DNA of 64,000 nt from Luteimonas mephitis DSM 12574 (GCF_000422305.1 NZ_AULN01000014.1:186001-250000), one strand, 5' to 3'; positions 44,900 through 54,471 are shown, numbered from the stretch's first letter. Notes: generated by a model from the letters alone, not told the origin. Made by a program: numbers and translations.

Positions 44900-45496
44900 T
44901 CAGGCGGGCGCGTTGTCGGTCTGCAGCGTGCTGTCGACGCGCAGGAACCATTCGTCCGTCTGCGGCTCGAACTTCGAGCAGTTCTCCATCGGCGCCTTGT
45001 AGATATGCAGCGAGATCGCCACCTTGTCGTCGCTGGCGTTGGTGATGGTGTGGTATTCGTGCGGCGGGATCAGGCTGCCGGCGCTGCCGGGGCCCGCATG
45101 CATGCCGCCGGCGGCGCGGAAGCGGAAGCGATCGCCGTCGCGCTCGAGCAGTTCGTACTGGGTGATCTCCAGTTCGCCATTCCAGACGCCTTCGACGCAC
45201 CACAGGCCGCAGTGGTCGTGGATCGGCGTGCCCTGTCCGGGCGCCCAGGTCATCGCCACCACGCTGTAGCCGTGTTCCGCGCTTCGATACAGTTCGCGCC
45301 GCGCGTAGTGGTCGTCGATCGGGTCGAAGACACAATCGGGCAGGTGCACGTCGCGATCGCGGATCAGCGTGCACATGCTGTTGCGCAGCGCGGAGGTGAC
45401 CGCATGTTCGTCGTGTCCGGCCAGGGCGGTGTCGACGGCGGCGATCAGCTTGTCGCGGCCGGGGAAGGCAAGGTCGGTCGAGGCATTGGCGTTCAT
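44900..45496 (-). CDS. Cysteine dioxygenase-family protein
   Basis: The product has 198 residues. Cupin motif 1 gives H93-D-H95 (GTPIHDHCGLWCVEG), and a third His is in PPHEYHTITNASD, the Fe(II)-binding triad of type I cysteine dioxygenases; YHTI fits the conserved Tyr region. The expected reaction is cysteine plus O2 to cysteine sulfinate, but related thiol dioxygenases such as 3-mercaptopropionate dioxygenase cannot be excluded. ATG 45496 is chosen over an upstream in-frame ATG at 45550. The metX neighbour makes cysteine precursor, a fitting context. Confidence 0.85.
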   Translation of the reverse strand: MNANASTDLAFPGRDKLIAAVDTALAGHDEHAVTSALRNSMCTLIRDRDVHLPDCVFDPIDDHYARRELYRSAEHGYSVVAMTWAPGQGTPIHDHCGLWCVEGVWNGELEITQYELLERDGDRFRFRAAGGMHAGPGSAGSLIPPHEYHTITNASDDKVAISLHIYKAPMENCSKFEPQTDEWFLRVDSTLQTDNAPA

Positions 45497-45643
45497 TGCC
45501 GGCCATTCTAGCGCGCCGGAAGAATGCATTTCCCCGGTCTTCGCCGGCACAGGCCGGGGCTGCTCCCCGTGCCCCGGAAACCCGGGAAACGCCGGATGCG
45601 GGAGCAGCGATTGCCAAGGGCGCGTCGGGTGCGCAGCTCCGGC

Positions 45644-46759
45644 CTATAGCGAATCGAGGAAGCCGGACACCGCGGGGCCGAAGCGGTCGAAATCGACCAG
45701 GAAGGCGTCGTGGCCCTGCGGCGATTCCAGCGGCAGGAAGTGCGATTGCGCGCCGCCCGCGCGCAGGCCGTCGGCGATCTGCTGCTGCTGCTGCAGGGGG
45801 AACAGGATGTCGGTGTGCACGCCGATGGCCAGCGCTTTCTCCACCCGGATCCGGGCCAGGCCCTCGTCGACGGTGCCGCCGCATGATTCGCCGATGTCGT
45901 ACCAGTCCATCGAACGGCTCAGGTACAGGTAGCAGTTGGGGTCGAAGTTGTGCACGAAACGCCGGGCGTGGCCTTCGAGGTAGCTTTCGACTTCGAACTC
46001 CAGCCCGAACGGATCCTCGCCGTCGCGGCGGTCGGAATCCAGCCGCACCCTGCCGAAGCGGCCGTCCCATTCCAGCGCCGAGCGGTAGGTGATCACGCCA
46101 AGCTTGCGTGCCATGCGCATCCCGCTTTCCGGGTAGCTGGCTTCGTCGTAGTTGCCTTCGTTCCACTTCGGGTCGAGGCGGATCGCCTCGCGCTGCAGCG
46201 AGCGGATCGCGATCGAGAACGGAAGCGCGCGCGCGGCGCCGGAGATGTTGACGTGGCTGCGGGCGATGCCCGGGTGGCGGGCGAGGAAGGCCAGCGCGTT
46301 CATGCCGCCCATCGAGTTGCCGATCACGCAGGCAAGCCGCTCGATGCCCAGCGCGTGGAGCACCGCATGCGCGGCGTCGGCGCCATCCTCGATGGACAGC
46401 TCCGGGAATGCGAGCCGATAGGGCTGCCCCGTTCCCGGGTTGACCGACGCCGGCCCGGTCGAACCCTTGCAACTGCCCAGCGCGTTGACGCAGACCACGT
46501 GCCAGCGGTTCGTGTCGATCGGCTTGCCCGGACCGAGCATCGCCTCCCACCAGCCGGGCGCGGGATTGCCCTCATTGGCCGCCGCGTGGGCATCGGGCGA
46601 CAGTCCGGTGAGGATCAGCAGCGTGTTGTCGCCCGCGGCGTCGGGCGCGCCCCAGGTCTCGTAGGCGATGCGTGCGCCATGCAGCTCGCCGCCGCGTTTC
46701 ATCGGGAACGGCGAGGGCAGGTCGACCCAGCGTGTGCCGGGCGGAATGAATTCGGTCAT
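45644..46759 (-). CDS. metX: Serine O-succinyltransferase of the MetX family
   Basis: The product has 371 residues with an alpha/beta-hydrolase fold. The nucleophile is S149 in GNSMGGMNAL; the Asp and His are near the end (HTDILFP and PQGHDAFL). The segment LGSCKGSTGPASVNP followed by YRLAFPELSIED is, from memory, the signature of the Xanthomonadaceae enzymes shown to succinylate L-serine for cysteine synthesis, rather than homoserine acetyltransferases. ATG 46759 is the family start; the frame extends to 46876 inside a repeat element. Many databases would call it homoserine acetyltransferase. Confidence 0.88.
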   Translation of the reverse strand: MTEFIPPGTRWVDLPSPFPMKRGGELHGARIAYETWGAPDAAGDNTLLILTGLSPDAHAAANEGNPAPGWWEAMLGPGKPIDTNRWHVVCVNALGSCKGSTGPASVNPGTGQPYRLAFPELSIEDGADAAHAVLHALGIERLACVIGNSMGGMNALAFLARHPGIARSHVNISGAARALPFSIAIRSLQREAIRLDPKWNEGNYDEASYPESGMRMARKLGVITYRSALEWDGRFGRVRLDSDRRDGEDPFGLEFEVESYLEGHARRFVHNFDPNCYLYLSRSMDWYDIGESCGGTVDEGLARIRVEKALAIGVHTDILFPLQQQQQIADGLRAGGAQSHFLPLESPQGHDAFLVDFDRFGPAVSGFLDSL

Positions 46760-46828
46760 GCGCGCAAGTGTAGCCGGGCAACGATTCCCAGGCGTCGCCG
46801 GCGCTTGCAGGAGTGGCGCAGGAGCGGT

Positions 46829-46902
46829 GTAGGAGCGGCGGAAGCCGCGAGCTTTTCGGTCGGCGCTGAGGATCAAAAGCTCGCGGCTGGAGCCGCTCCT
46901 GC
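46829..46902. repeat. Intergenic palindromic repeat, copy 1
   Basis: It starts GTAGGAGCGGCGGAAGCCGC and ends with GGCTGGAGCCGCTCCTGC, with an inner GAGCTTTT/AAAAGCTC stem. It is a long hairpin of the family also found at 57969-58044 and, as a half copy, at 57095-57117. It lies between metX and ccmI. Confidence 0.8.
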
Positions 46903-46913
46903 GGCAAGCGCTG

Positions 46914-47927
46914 CTATTTCGCGCCGATCACCAGTTCGACGGGGGCGGTCGCCGGCAGCTTCACGCGCACCGGCTTCGAATCGATGTCGCCATCCTGGCG
47001 CGTCGCCTCGCCGCTGCTGGACAGGCGCGCGAACACCTCGACTTCCTTCAGCGACGACAGCTTCTGCGTCGGCATCGGACTGTCTGCATCGTCGAGCGTG
47101 ACCGTCAGCGGCAAATCCTGCAGCGAATGCTTCTCCGCGGCGACCGGCATCGGCGGGCCGTCGGGCACGCGTGCGATGACGAACACGCTGGCGTCGCCTC
47201 GCAGGCGCACGCGCGCGGCGAAGTCGGGATCGAGCGAAACCTTCACGGCCAGCGCGTTGGCGCCTGCAACCGCAGCCGGCGCTTCGGCGGCGGGCAGCGG
47301 CGGCTGGCCGGCATCCTTGCGCGCGGCGTCGATCTGAACGCGCAGGGTCTTGGCGGTGGCCGCGTCCACCTGCGCCAGCAGCGGCTCCCAGGTCTGCGCC
47401 GCTTCCGCAGGCCGCCCTTCCTGGCGCTGCCAGACCCCGAGGAACCATTGCGCGCGCTGCTGCTGCGGCTGCAGTTCGAGCGCGCGCCGCAGCATCGCGA
47501 CAGCCTCGGCGTCGATCTTCTTGCCCGGATCGGCGAACAGTCGCGCCTGCGCGGCCTGCACCAGCAGGTCGGGGTCGTCCGGCGTCAGCTTGAGCGCGCG
47601 CGCGTAGGCTTCGCGCGCCTCGGGACGGCGGTCGAGCATCTCGTACGAGCGGGCCAGCAGCTGCCAGCCGTCGGCGCGCTCGGGATGGCGCTCGAGCTCG
47701 GCCTTGAGCTGCACGACCGCCTCTTCCATCGAACGCGGCATCGCGGCGGGCGCGGGTGCGTTGATCGCCGCCGGCGTGCCGACCAGTTCGTAGATGCCCA
47801 GTGCCGCGAGGCTGAAAACGAGCACCGCGCCGAGCGCGACGCCGCGCGACTCGCGCCACAGCGGCCAGAGCACGGCCGCGAACACCGCCACCGTCAGCAG
47901 CACCGCGATTGCGACGAAGACTGCCAT
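46914..47927 (-). CDS. ccmI: Cytochrome c maturation protein CcmI (CycH)
   Basis: The product has 337 residues. There are two N-terminal membrane segments (AVFVAIAVLLTVAVFAAVLW and ALGAVLVFSLAALGIYELV), a TPR region (about 65-180) and a C-terminal periplasmic beta domain. CcmI binds apocytochrome c and passes it to CcmF/H. ATG 47927 shares its A with the ccmH stop (TGATG) and has AGGAG five bases upstream. It is the last gene of the ccm run. Confidence 0.9.
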   Translation of the reverse strand: MAVFVAIAVLLTVAVFAAVLWPLWRESRGVALGAVLVFSLAALGIYELVGTPAAINAPAPAAMPRSMEEAVVQLKAELERHPERADGWQLLARSYEMLDRRPEAREAYARALKLTPDDPDLLVQAAQARLFADPGKKIDAEAVAMLRRALELQPQQQRAQWFLGVWQRQEGRPAEAAQTWEPLLAQVDAATAKTLRVQIDAARKDAGQPPLPAAEAPAAVAGANALAVKVSLDPDFAARVRLRGDASVFVIARVPDGPPMPVAAEKHSLQDLPLTVTLDDADSPMPTQKLSSLKEVEVFARLSSSGEATRQDGDIDSKPVRVKLPATAPVELVIGAK

Positions 47928-48394
47928 CACCACTCCTGGTCTTCACTGGGCGCGGGGACTTCGCGCCGCGAGCGCGCGCGCACGACGCGCGCCACCGCGA
48001 TTCCGCCGCCGAGCAGCAGCAGGGCCGGCCCGAACCACAGCAGCCACGTTGCCGGTTCCACCGCCGGCTTGTAGCGCACGAACTCGCCGTAGCGCGCGAC
48101 CAGGAACGCGACCACCTCGTCGTCGCTCTTGCCCTGGTGCATCAGGTCCAGGACTTCGCGCCTCAGGTCGTGCGCGATCTGCGCGTTGGAATCGGCCAGC
48201 GACTGGTTCTGGCACATCACGCAGCGCAGTTCGCTGGTCAGGTGGTGGAAGCGGGTTTCCTCGGCGGCATCGCGGAACTGCAGCGGCGCGACATTCGTCG
48301 ATGCCTGTGCGGTCGCGGTGCCTGCCGGTGCCAGCGCAAGTACCGGCCCGAACGCCAGTGCGCATGCCAGCGCCCAGTGCGCGGCGCGGCTCAC
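47927..48394 (-). CDS. ccmH: Cytochrome c maturation protein CcmH (CcmL type)
   Basis: The product has 155 residues. A signal peptide is followed by the three-helix domain with the redox motif LRCVMCQNQSLADSNA and a C-terminal membrane helix (WLLWFGPALLLLGGGIAVA). It reduces the CXXCH thiols of apocytochrome. Its start overlaps the ccmG stop by 4 bases and its stop overlaps ccmI. Confidence 0.95.
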   Translation of the reverse strand: MSRAAHWALACALAFGPVLALAPAGTATAQASTNVAPLQFRDAAEETRFHHLTSELRCVMCQNQSLADSNAQIAHDLRREVLDLMHQGKSDDEVVAFLVARYGEFVRYKPAVEPATWLLWFGPALLLLGGGIAVARVVRARSRREVPAPSEDQEW

Positions 48395-48963
48395 TTGCCG
48401 GCCTCCAGCTGTTCGAGCAGGGGAAGCAGCTCGCCATCGATGATCGTGTCGTCCAGCGCGCCCACGTGCTTCCAGCGCACGATGCCCTTGGCGTCGACGA
48501 GGAAGGTTTCCGGTGCGCCGTAGATGCCCCAGTCGATCGCCGCGCGGCCGTCGCGGTCGGTCAGCACCAGCATGTAGGGATTGCCGAACTGCTCCAGCCA
48601 GCGCAGCGCATCCTCTGGTTCATCCTTGAGGTTGTAGCCGAGCACGCGCACGCGCTTGGTCAGCGCGAAGCGCGTCATCACCGGGTGCTCGACCCGGCAT
48701 TCCGGGCACCAACTGCCCCAGACGTTGAGCAGGTAGGGCGCGTCGAGCAGTTCCTTCGACGTCACCAGCCGGCCCGGCTCGTGCAGCAGCGGCAGCGCGA
48801 ACTCCGGCGCCGGCTTGCCGATCAGCGGCGAGGGCAGGGCCTCGCGGTCGCCGCGGCCGGACTGGTTCACGCCGTAGAACAGCAGCGCGAGGAAACCCAG
48901 GAAGCACAGCGCGCCGATGATGACGGCGAGGCCCGGGCCGCGGCGGCCGGCGGGGGCGTTCAT
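48391..48963 (-). CDS. ccmG: Thiol:disulfide interchange protein CcmG (DsbE)
   Basis: The product has 190 residues. An N-terminal membrane anchor (AVIIGALCFLGFLALLFYGV) is followed by a thioredoxin fold with W85-C86-P-E-C89 and the acidic GVN/GWGIYGAPET-type loop (WGIYGAPETFLVD). It is membrane-tethered in the periplasm and reduces CcmH or apocytochrome. Both ends overlap neighbouring ccm genes by 4 bases. Confidence 0.95.
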   Translation of the reverse strand: MNAPAGRRGPGLAVIIGALCFLGFLALLFYGVNQSGRGDREALPSPLIGKPAPEFALPLLHEPGRLVTSKELLDAPYLLNVWGSWCPECRVEHPVMTRFALTKRVRVLGYNLKDEPEDALRWLEQFGNPYMLVLTDRDGRAAIDWGIYGAPETFLVDAKGIVRWKHVGALDDTIIDGELLPLLEQLEAGK

Positions 48964-50936
48964 GCATGCCTCCGCGTGGTGTCGGTTGCCGCGGGTTTTG
49001 CCCGGAAGCGCCGGTCGACGGCGGTGACGAAGGCGCCCAGCGCCATCAGCGCCGCGCCCAGCCAGATCCAGCGCACGAATGGCTTGATGTGCAGGCGCAC
49101 GGCCCAGTCGCCGGCGGCGCGGTCCGGATCATCGGCGGCGCCCAGCGGTTCGCCCAGCGCGACGTAGACGTCCCCGAACAGGCCGGCGTGGATGCCGGCC
49201 TCGGTCATTACCTGGCCGCCGCTGGCATAGGCGCGCTTCTCCGGGTGCAGCAGCGCGAGCGGCTTGCCGTCACGCAGCAGTTGCACGCGGCCGAGGTCGG
49301 AAATGTAGTTCGGCCCCTGCGTTTCCTCCACGCCCTCGAAGCGGAACGCGTAGCCGGCCAGCTCAACGGTCTGCCCCGGCTTCATCGCCAGTTCGCTCTG
49401 CACGTTCTGCGCCTCGACCAGCAGTGCGCCGGCGAGGAACACCGCGATGCCGGTATGCGCCAGGGTCATGCCCATCATCTCGGGCGTGAAGCGGCCGTTG
49501 CCACGCAGGCGTGTCCAGGCGAAACGCCCGGTGCCCAACAGGATCCACGCCGAACCGGCAACGCCGGCAGCGGTCTTCCACGGCCCCTGCGGGGCAACGA
49601 AGAACGCCACCACGCCCAGCACCAGCGCAAGGATCGCCCACGGCGCCAGCATGGCCAGCGGCTTCGACGGCTGCTCGCGCTGCCAGCGTGTCAGCGGCCC
49701 GAATGGCAGCAGCAGCACCAGCGGCGTCATCAGCAGCACGAACAGGAAGCCGAAGTAGGGCGGGCCGACCGAGATCTTGCCCAGGTCCAGCGCGTCCGCC
49801 AGCAGCGGATACAGCGTGCCCAGCAGCACCATGCCGCAGGCACTGACCAGCAGCAGGTTGTTGGCCAGCAGCAGGGTTTCGCGTGAACTCGCGGCGAACG
49901 GAGCGCCTTGTTCGAAACGCGGCGCACGCAGCGCGTACAGCAGCAGCGAGCCGCCGATCACGATGGACAGGAAGATCAGGATGAACAGCCCGCGCGCGGG
50001 ATCCGCAGCGAAGGCGTGCACGCTGGTCAGCACGCCCGAACGCACCAGGAACGTACCCAGCAGCGACAGCGAGAACGCGGCGATCGCCAGCAGCACCGTC
50101 CAGCCGCGGAAGCTGCCGCGCTTCTCGGTGACCGCCTGAGAATGCAGCAGCGCCGCGCCGACCAGCCACGGCATGAAGCTGGCGTTCTCGACCGGATCCC
50201 AGAACCACCAGCCGCCCCAGCCCAGCTCGTAGTACGCCCACCACGACCCCAGCGCGATGCCGAGCGTGAGGAAGCCCCAGGCGATGTTGGTCCACGGCCG
50301 CGTCCAGCGCAGCCAGCGCGCGTCCATGCGGCCGTCGATCAGCGCCGCGACCGCGAAGGCGAACGGCACCACGAAGCCGACGTAGCCCAGGTACAGCATC
50401 GGCGGATGGATGATCATCCCCGGGTCCTGCAGCAGCGGGTTGAGGTCGCGACCTTCCACCGCCGCCGGCAGCAGGCGCAAGAACGGATTGGAGGTGAAGA
50501 TCAGGAACGACAGGAAGCCGACGCTGACCAGCCCCATGATTCCGAGCACGCGCGCCACCACTTCATCGGGAAGCTTGCGCGAGAACTCTGCCACCACCGC
50601 GGTCCAGGCGGCGAGGATCAGCGCCCACAGCAGCAGCGAGCCCTCGTGCGACCCCCACACGGCGGTGTAGCGATAGATCACCGGCAGCAGCGAATTGGAG
50701 TTCTCGGCCACGTAGCGCACCGAGAAGTCCTGCATCACGAACGCAACGGTCAGCACCACGAACGCGCACAGCACCAGCAGCGCCTGCGCGAACGCCGCGG
50801 GGCGCGCGACCGCCATCCACGACGCCTTGCCGCGCTGCGCGCCGGCCAGTGGCAGCGCCGCCTGCAGCAGCGCGACCAGCAGCGCCAGGGCCAGCGCGAC
50901 CTGTCCCAGTTCGGGAAGCATCTGCATGGGCGCCAT
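48960..50936 (-). CDS. ccmF: Heme lyase CcmF
   Basis: The product has 658 residues with many membrane helices. The WWD domain is present (GWGGWWFWDPVENASFMPWL), with conserved His in periplasmic loops (WGSHEGS, IHPPMLYLGY, LLHSQAV and TSVHAFA). It attaches heme to apocytochrome together with CcmH and CcmI. ATG 50936 shares its first base with the last base of the ccmE stop. The open frame extends further upstream but lies in ccmE. Confidence 0.95.
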   Translation of the reverse strand: MAPMQMLPELGQVALALALLVALLQAALPLAGAQRGKASWMAVARPAAFAQALLVLCAFVVLTVAFVMQDFSVRYVAENSNSLLPVIYRYTAVWGSHEGSLLLWALILAAWTAVVAEFSRKLPDEVVARVLGIMGLVSVGFLSFLIFTSNPFLRLLPAAVEGRDLNPLLQDPGMIIHPPMLYLGYVGFVVPFAFAVAALIDGRMDARWLRWTRPWTNIAWGFLTLGIALGSWWAYYELGWGGWWFWDPVENASFMPWLVGAALLHSQAVTEKRGSFRGWTVLLAIAAFSLSLLGTFLVRSGVLTSVHAFAADPARGLFILIFLSIVIGGSLLLYALRAPRFEQGAPFAASSRETLLLANNLLLVSACGMVLLGTLYPLLADALDLGKISVGPPYFGFLFVLLMTPLVLLLPFGPLTRWQREQPSKPLAMLAPWAILALVLGVVAFFVAPQGPWKTAAGVAGSAWILLGTGRFAWTRLRGNGRFTPEMMGMTLAHTGIAVFLAGALLVEAQNVQSELAMKPGQTVELAGYAFRFEGVEETQGPNYISDLGRVQLLRDGKPLALLHPEKRAYASGGQVMTEAGIHAGLFGDVYVALGEPLGAADDPDRAAGDWAVRLHIKPFVRWIWLGAALMALGAFVTAVDRRFRAKPAATDTTRRHA

Positions 50937-51421
50937 CAGCGCGTTTCCGGCGGCGTGTCGGCAGGCGTCTGCACGCCGTGCTTCTGGTGGGCCAGGCCCA
51001 TCTTGTCGGCGACTTCCTTGGGCACGTAGGTTTCGTCGTGCTTGGCCAGCACCTGCTCGGCGACGAAGGTGTCGCCCTGCATGCGGCCGGTGGCGATCAC
51101 CGCCTGGTTCTCGCGGAACAGGTCGGGGAGGATGCCGGTGTAGACCACCGGCATCTGCGCATCGCCGTCGGTGACGCTGAAATGCACCTGCAGCGAGCCG
51201 TCGGCGCGCTTGAGCGAATGCTCGGCGACCATGCCGCCGAGGCGGAACTTGGCTTCGCCCGAGGCGACGCTTTCGCCGGCCGTGCCGCCCAGCACTTCGG
51301 CCGGCGTGTACAGGTAGGCGACGTTGCGCTGCAGGGCCAGTGCGACCAGCGTGGCCGCGATTGCGGCGGCGACCACCAGGGCGAGGATCATCCAGAGACG
51401 GCGCTTGCGGATCGGGTTCAT
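50936..51421 (-). CDS. ccmE: Periplasmic heme chaperone CcmE
   Basis: The product has 161 residues. An N-terminal anchor ([21 protein letters not shown]) precedes an OB-fold with the heme-binding H128 in [10 protein letters not shown] (Y132 following). It carries heme from CcmC to CcmF. Its ATG overlaps the ccmD stop by ATGA. Confidence 0.95.
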   Translation of the reverse strand: MNPIRKRRLWMILALVVAAAIAATLVALALQRNVAYLYTPAEVLGGTAGESVASGEAKFRLGGMVAEHSLKRADGSLQVHFSVTDGDAQMPVVYTGILPDLFRENQAVIATGRMQGDTFVAEQVLAKHDETYVPKEVADKMGLAHQKHGVQTPADTPPETR

Positions 51422-51594
51422 CGGGGCAGGTCGCCTGCAGGAGTATCGGAAGAAGAAGCGGCGGCACGGCGCGCGGCCAGCAGGCGCGCGGATCGCAGCA
51501 GCTGCCGGACGCGGATGCGCGGGGCGACGTAGTCCCACAGCAGCACCGCGGCGAAGACCAGGTAGGCGGCGATCACGTAGTTCTGGTAGCTCAT
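51418..51594 (-). CDS. ccmD: Heme exporter accessory protein CcmD
   Basis: The product has 58 residues with one membrane helix ([20 protein letters not shown]) and a basic cytoplasmic tail. It releases holo-CcmE from the CcmABC complex. Both ends overlap the flanking ccm genes by four bases (ATGA). A longer open frame runs to 52230, but only this part has CcmD features. Confidence 0.92.
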   Translation of the reverse strand: MSYQNYVIAAYLVFAAVLLWDYVAPRIRVRQLLRSARLLAARRAAASSSDTPAGDLPR

Positions 51595-52340
51595 CGCGGT
51601 GCCTCGCCCAGCTTGCGCACCCAGTCCTTGCCGGACTCGCGCCACAGGTTGTCGGCGCGTGCACGCGCCAGCAGCGAGCCGACGAACCAGATGTGCGTGC
51701 CGATCACCATCGCCAGCAGCGGCGGCAGCATGCTCGGGTCCATCTTCGACTCGCCCAGCAGGCTGATCGTCTGGCCCTGGTGCAGTGAATTCCACCAGTC
51801 GACCGAATAGCGGATCACCGGCAGCAGCACCACGCCGACGACGGCCAGCAGGCCGGCGGCGCGCGCCGCGGCGCGGCGGTCGTCGATCGCGTGGTACAGG
51901 CCGATGATCCCCAGGTACAGGAACAGCAGCACCAGCTCGGTGGTCAGGCGCGGGTCCCAGTCCCACCATGTGCCCCACATCGGCTTGCCCCAGATCGAAC
52001 CGGTGGCCAGGGTGATGAAGGTGAAGCCGGCGCCGATCGGCGCGCAGGCCATGGCCAGGATCTCGCACAGCTTGATCCGCCAGACCAGCGCGATCGCGGC
52101 GTACACCGCCATCAGCGCGAACACCGCCAGGCTCATCCAGGCGCTGGGCACGTGGACGTAGAGGATGCGGAAGCTGTCGCCCTGCTGATAATCGGCCGGC
52201 ACCACGAACAGGCCCTGCCAGATGCCCCATGCCATCACCAGCAGCCCGACGCCGTAGGCCCAGGGCGTCCAGCGCGCGGCAAAGCGGTCGAAGTACGGCG
52301 GCGAACCGAGTTGGTGGAACCAGCGGAACAACCGATTCAT
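51591..52340 (-). CDS. ccmC: Heme-handling membrane protein CcmC
   Basis: The product has 249 residues with six membrane helices. The WWD motif ([16 protein letters not shown]) and conserved His ([18 protein letters not shown]) are intact. It presents heme to CcmE. It is the first gene of the ccmCDEFGHI run. In most relatives ccmB lies directly upstream, but here an azurin gene and about 280 bases intervene. Confidence 0.95.
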   Translation of the reverse strand: MNRLFRWFHQLGSPPYFDRFAARWTPWAYGVGLLVMAWGIWQGLFVVPADYQQGDSFRILYVHVPSAWMSLAVFALMAVYAAIALVWRIKLCEILAMACAPIGAGFTFITLATGSIWGKPMWGTWWDWDPRLTTELVLLFLYLGIIGLYHAIDDRRAAARAAGLLAVVGVVLLPVIRYSVDWWNSLHQGQTISLLGESKMDPSMLPPLLAMVIGTHIWFVGSLLARARADNLWRESGKDWVRKLGEAPR

Positions 52341-52622
52341 GCGAGGGGGTTCATCGAGGGTCGATCAGGTCGAAACGGGTTGCGGGCCGCGGTGGCGTTC
52401 GGATGTCGCGCGGGGCAGCCGGCGGCGCGGCGTGCGTGCCCAGGCTCCCGTGCGCATCGGATCGCAACTGCGACAGGCGAGGATACCAGTACCGTCGCCC
52501 TCCAAGGCGTTCGACTGGTCCAGCTTGCCCGATGGGCAAGCCGGACTGCGGCGGAACGCAGAGCTTGCAGGCGGCGCGCAGCGCGCGGCGGCCACGCCCG
52601 CGGGCCGGCCAGCGGGCACCGC

Positions 52623-53066
52623 TCAGGGAACGAGCGTGATCGTGCCCTTCATCAGCGCCGAATGCCCCGGGAAGCTGCAGAAAAACGAGTATCCGCTGCC
52701 CAGCTTGGCCACCGGCACGGTGAACGAGGTGCTTTCGCCGCCGCCGACCACCTTGCTGTGGGCGACCACGCGCGCATCGCCGGCCTTGACGTAATCGCTG
52801 GCCAGCCCGGCCTTCATGCCGTCGGCATCGATGCCCTTCATGTCGGCGGCCTTGGCAATGACGACGTTGTGGCCCATCACGTTCTTGGCCATCTTGCCGC
52901 TGTGCTTGAGGGTGATGGTGAACGTCTTGCAGCTCTTGCTGATGTCGATGTTGGAAACGTTGTACTTCATCGCATCACTGCCCTCGATGGTTGCCGAGCA
53001 GGTGGCCGCGAATGCGGAGGGTGCCAGCGCGAGCAGTGCGGCGGCCGCCAGGAAGTTGCGGATCAT
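52623..53066 (-). CDS. azu: Azurin (type 1 copper protein)
   Basis: The product has 147 residues. A signal peptide ([19 protein letters not shown]) is followed by the azurin fold; copper ligands are visible as His in MGHNVVI, Cys and His in [14 protein letters not shown], and Met in that same motif. A disulfide pair is at CSATIEG and SKSCKTF. It is a periplasmic electron carrier. It lies between ccmB and ccmC on the same strand. A promoter candidate lies at 53125-53151. A hairpin GCTTGCCC-GAT-GGGCAAGC (52523-52541) is downstream. Confidence 0.95.
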   Translation of the reverse strand: MIRNFLAAAALLALAPSAFAATCSATIEGSDAMKYNVSNIDISKSCKTFTITLKHSGKMAKNVMGHNVVIAKAADMKGIDADGMKAGLASDYVKAGDARVVAHSKVVGGGESTSFTVPVAKLGSGYSFFCSFPGHSALMKGTITLVP

Positions 53067-53124
53067 GGGGAGGACCTCTCGTGGGGTGGGGAACGACGTG
53101 GAGTAGAGCGCTCCGGACGCTAAG

Positions 53125-53151
53125 ATAATATCTATTACGCTTCATATCCAA
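53125..53151 (-). promoter_or_regulatory. Candidate azurin promoter
   Basis: On the minus strand TTGGAT (53151-53146) and TATTAT (53130-53125) are separated by 15 bases, in an A+T-rich island that stands out from the GC-rich surroundings. This would place the transcript start about 50 bases before the azurin ATG. Confidence 0.35.
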
Positions 53152-53306
53152 TCGGGCCGGTGCCGCGCTGCCTGGCGGCGGGAGGCTCCAGGGCCCGGGC
53201 AACGGCTCGCGTACGCCCCCGAGCGGACCGATGAAACCGCGGGTTGCGACGCCTTCGCCCGGCTGCCCGGGGACAGCCAGCGAGAACGCCGACGCGCTGA
53301 TCTGGC

Positions 53307-53978
53307 TCAAGCGTGGGCGATGCGCAGCGCCGCAGCGGTTGCCAGCGGTGCCAGCACCAGCGCCAGCACCAGCCCGGCCGCGAGGAAGAGCAGGCCGCCG
53401 GTCGGGTCAAGCCCCTGCGCGCCGGCCGCGACGCTGCCGGCCGCGAACACCAGCACCGGTACGTACAGCGGCAGCGCCAGCAGCGCGACCAGGATGCCGG
53501 ACCGACGCATGCCCACGGTGAGCGCCGCGACCACCGCGCCCAGCAGGCTCAGCAGCGGCGTGCCCAGCAGCAGGGAAGTCAAGAGCACCGGCAACTGCGC
53601 GTGCGGCAGATGCAGCAGTTCGGCCAGCAGCGGTGCGAACACGATCAGCGGCAGCGCGGTGGTCGCCCAGTGGGTCAGCGTGCGCACCAGTACCAGCCAG
53701 GCCAGCGGGACCGGCGCCAGCATCCACTGTTCCAGCGAGCCGTCCTCGGCGTCGCCGCGGAACAGGGTGTCCAGCGACAGCAGCCCGGACAGCAGCACCG
53801 CCACCCACAGCACGCCGGGTGCCACCTTCGCCAGCGTCTGCGCTTCGCTGCCCAGCGCGAGCGCGAACAGCACGATCACCAGCAGCGCGAACAGCGCCGG
53901 TTGCAGGGCGTCGCCGCGACGGCGCCAGAGCAGGTGCAGGTCGCGGATGATCAGGGCCCTGGCCGCGGACCAGATCAT
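53307..53978 (-). CDS. ccmB: Heme exporter subunit CcmB
   Basis: The product has 223 residues with six hydrophobic segments; the N-terminal cytoplasmic RALIIRDLHLLWRRRGDAL and the LDTLFRGDAEDGSLEQ loop are characteristic of CcmB. It is the membrane part of the CcmAB ABC unit that powers heme transfer to CcmE. It is separated from ccmA by about 490 bases of repeats, although the two are usually adjacent or overlapping. Confidence 0.95.
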   Translation of the reverse strand: MIWSAARALIIRDLHLLWRRRGDALQPALFALLVIVLFALALGSEAQTLAKVAPGVLWVAVLLSGLLSLDTLFRGDAEDGSLEQWMLAPVPLAWLVLVRTLTHWATTALPLIVFAPLLAELLHLPHAQLPVLLTSLLLGTPLLSLLGAVVAALTVGMRRSGILVALLALPLYVPVLVFAAGSVAAGAQGLDPTGGLLFLAAGLVLALVLAPLATAAALRIAHA

Positions 53979-54471
53979 CGGTGATCGCTCCCACGGCGAC
54001 GCGTCGGTATTGCGGGAACAGGGAACAGTTCTGGTACGGGGATGCGCAATTCGGCCCTTCTCCCGCTTGCGGCAGAAGGTGCCCGAAGGGCGGATGAGGG
54101 GGCGATCGCAGCGAGCTGCTTTCCTGCTCCCGGAATCAAGGCAACATCAAAAGCGTTTCGCGCCGTGACGGCGCGAGCCACCTTTCTTTGCTTGTGCAAG
54201 GAAACCTGGCGCAAGGAAAGCACACCCCGCCTGCGTGCCCGGCGCTTTGCACCGGGTTCGCCGAGCCGGCGGGATTTTCCGAGGGGGGATCCTGCCCCCG
54301 CGGAAAACGCCGCACATCCGTGTGCGGCGCCCTGCAGGTCTTGTCCGCCGCCGCCGCCGCTTCGGAGGGGCCTCGGTGGGGCCAGGGCAAAGGCAAGGTC
54401 AAACGCGAGAGCAGAAGCAGAAGCAAAAGCAGTGTTGGCATCTGCGCGAAGGTCGGCTCGGAGGGTGCGGT
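53979..54471. repeat. Repeat-filled spacer separating ccmA and ccmB
   Basis: This 493-base stretch has no real gene. It contains intergenic repeat motifs known from Xanthomonadaceae: CCTTCTCCCGCTTGCGG with GCCCGAAGGGCGGATGAGGG (about 54056-54103), TTTCTTTGCTTGTGCAAGGAAA-like inverted sequence (about 54182-54203), and an AGAAGC/AAAAGC run at about 54413-54431. Open frames crossing it are artefacts of high GC. Confidence 0.7.

Noticed and set aside
44502..46550. 682-codon open frame overlapping metX, cysteine dioxygenase and the TetR gene
   Set aside because: It is an alternative frame across three well-supported genes with no motifs of its own.
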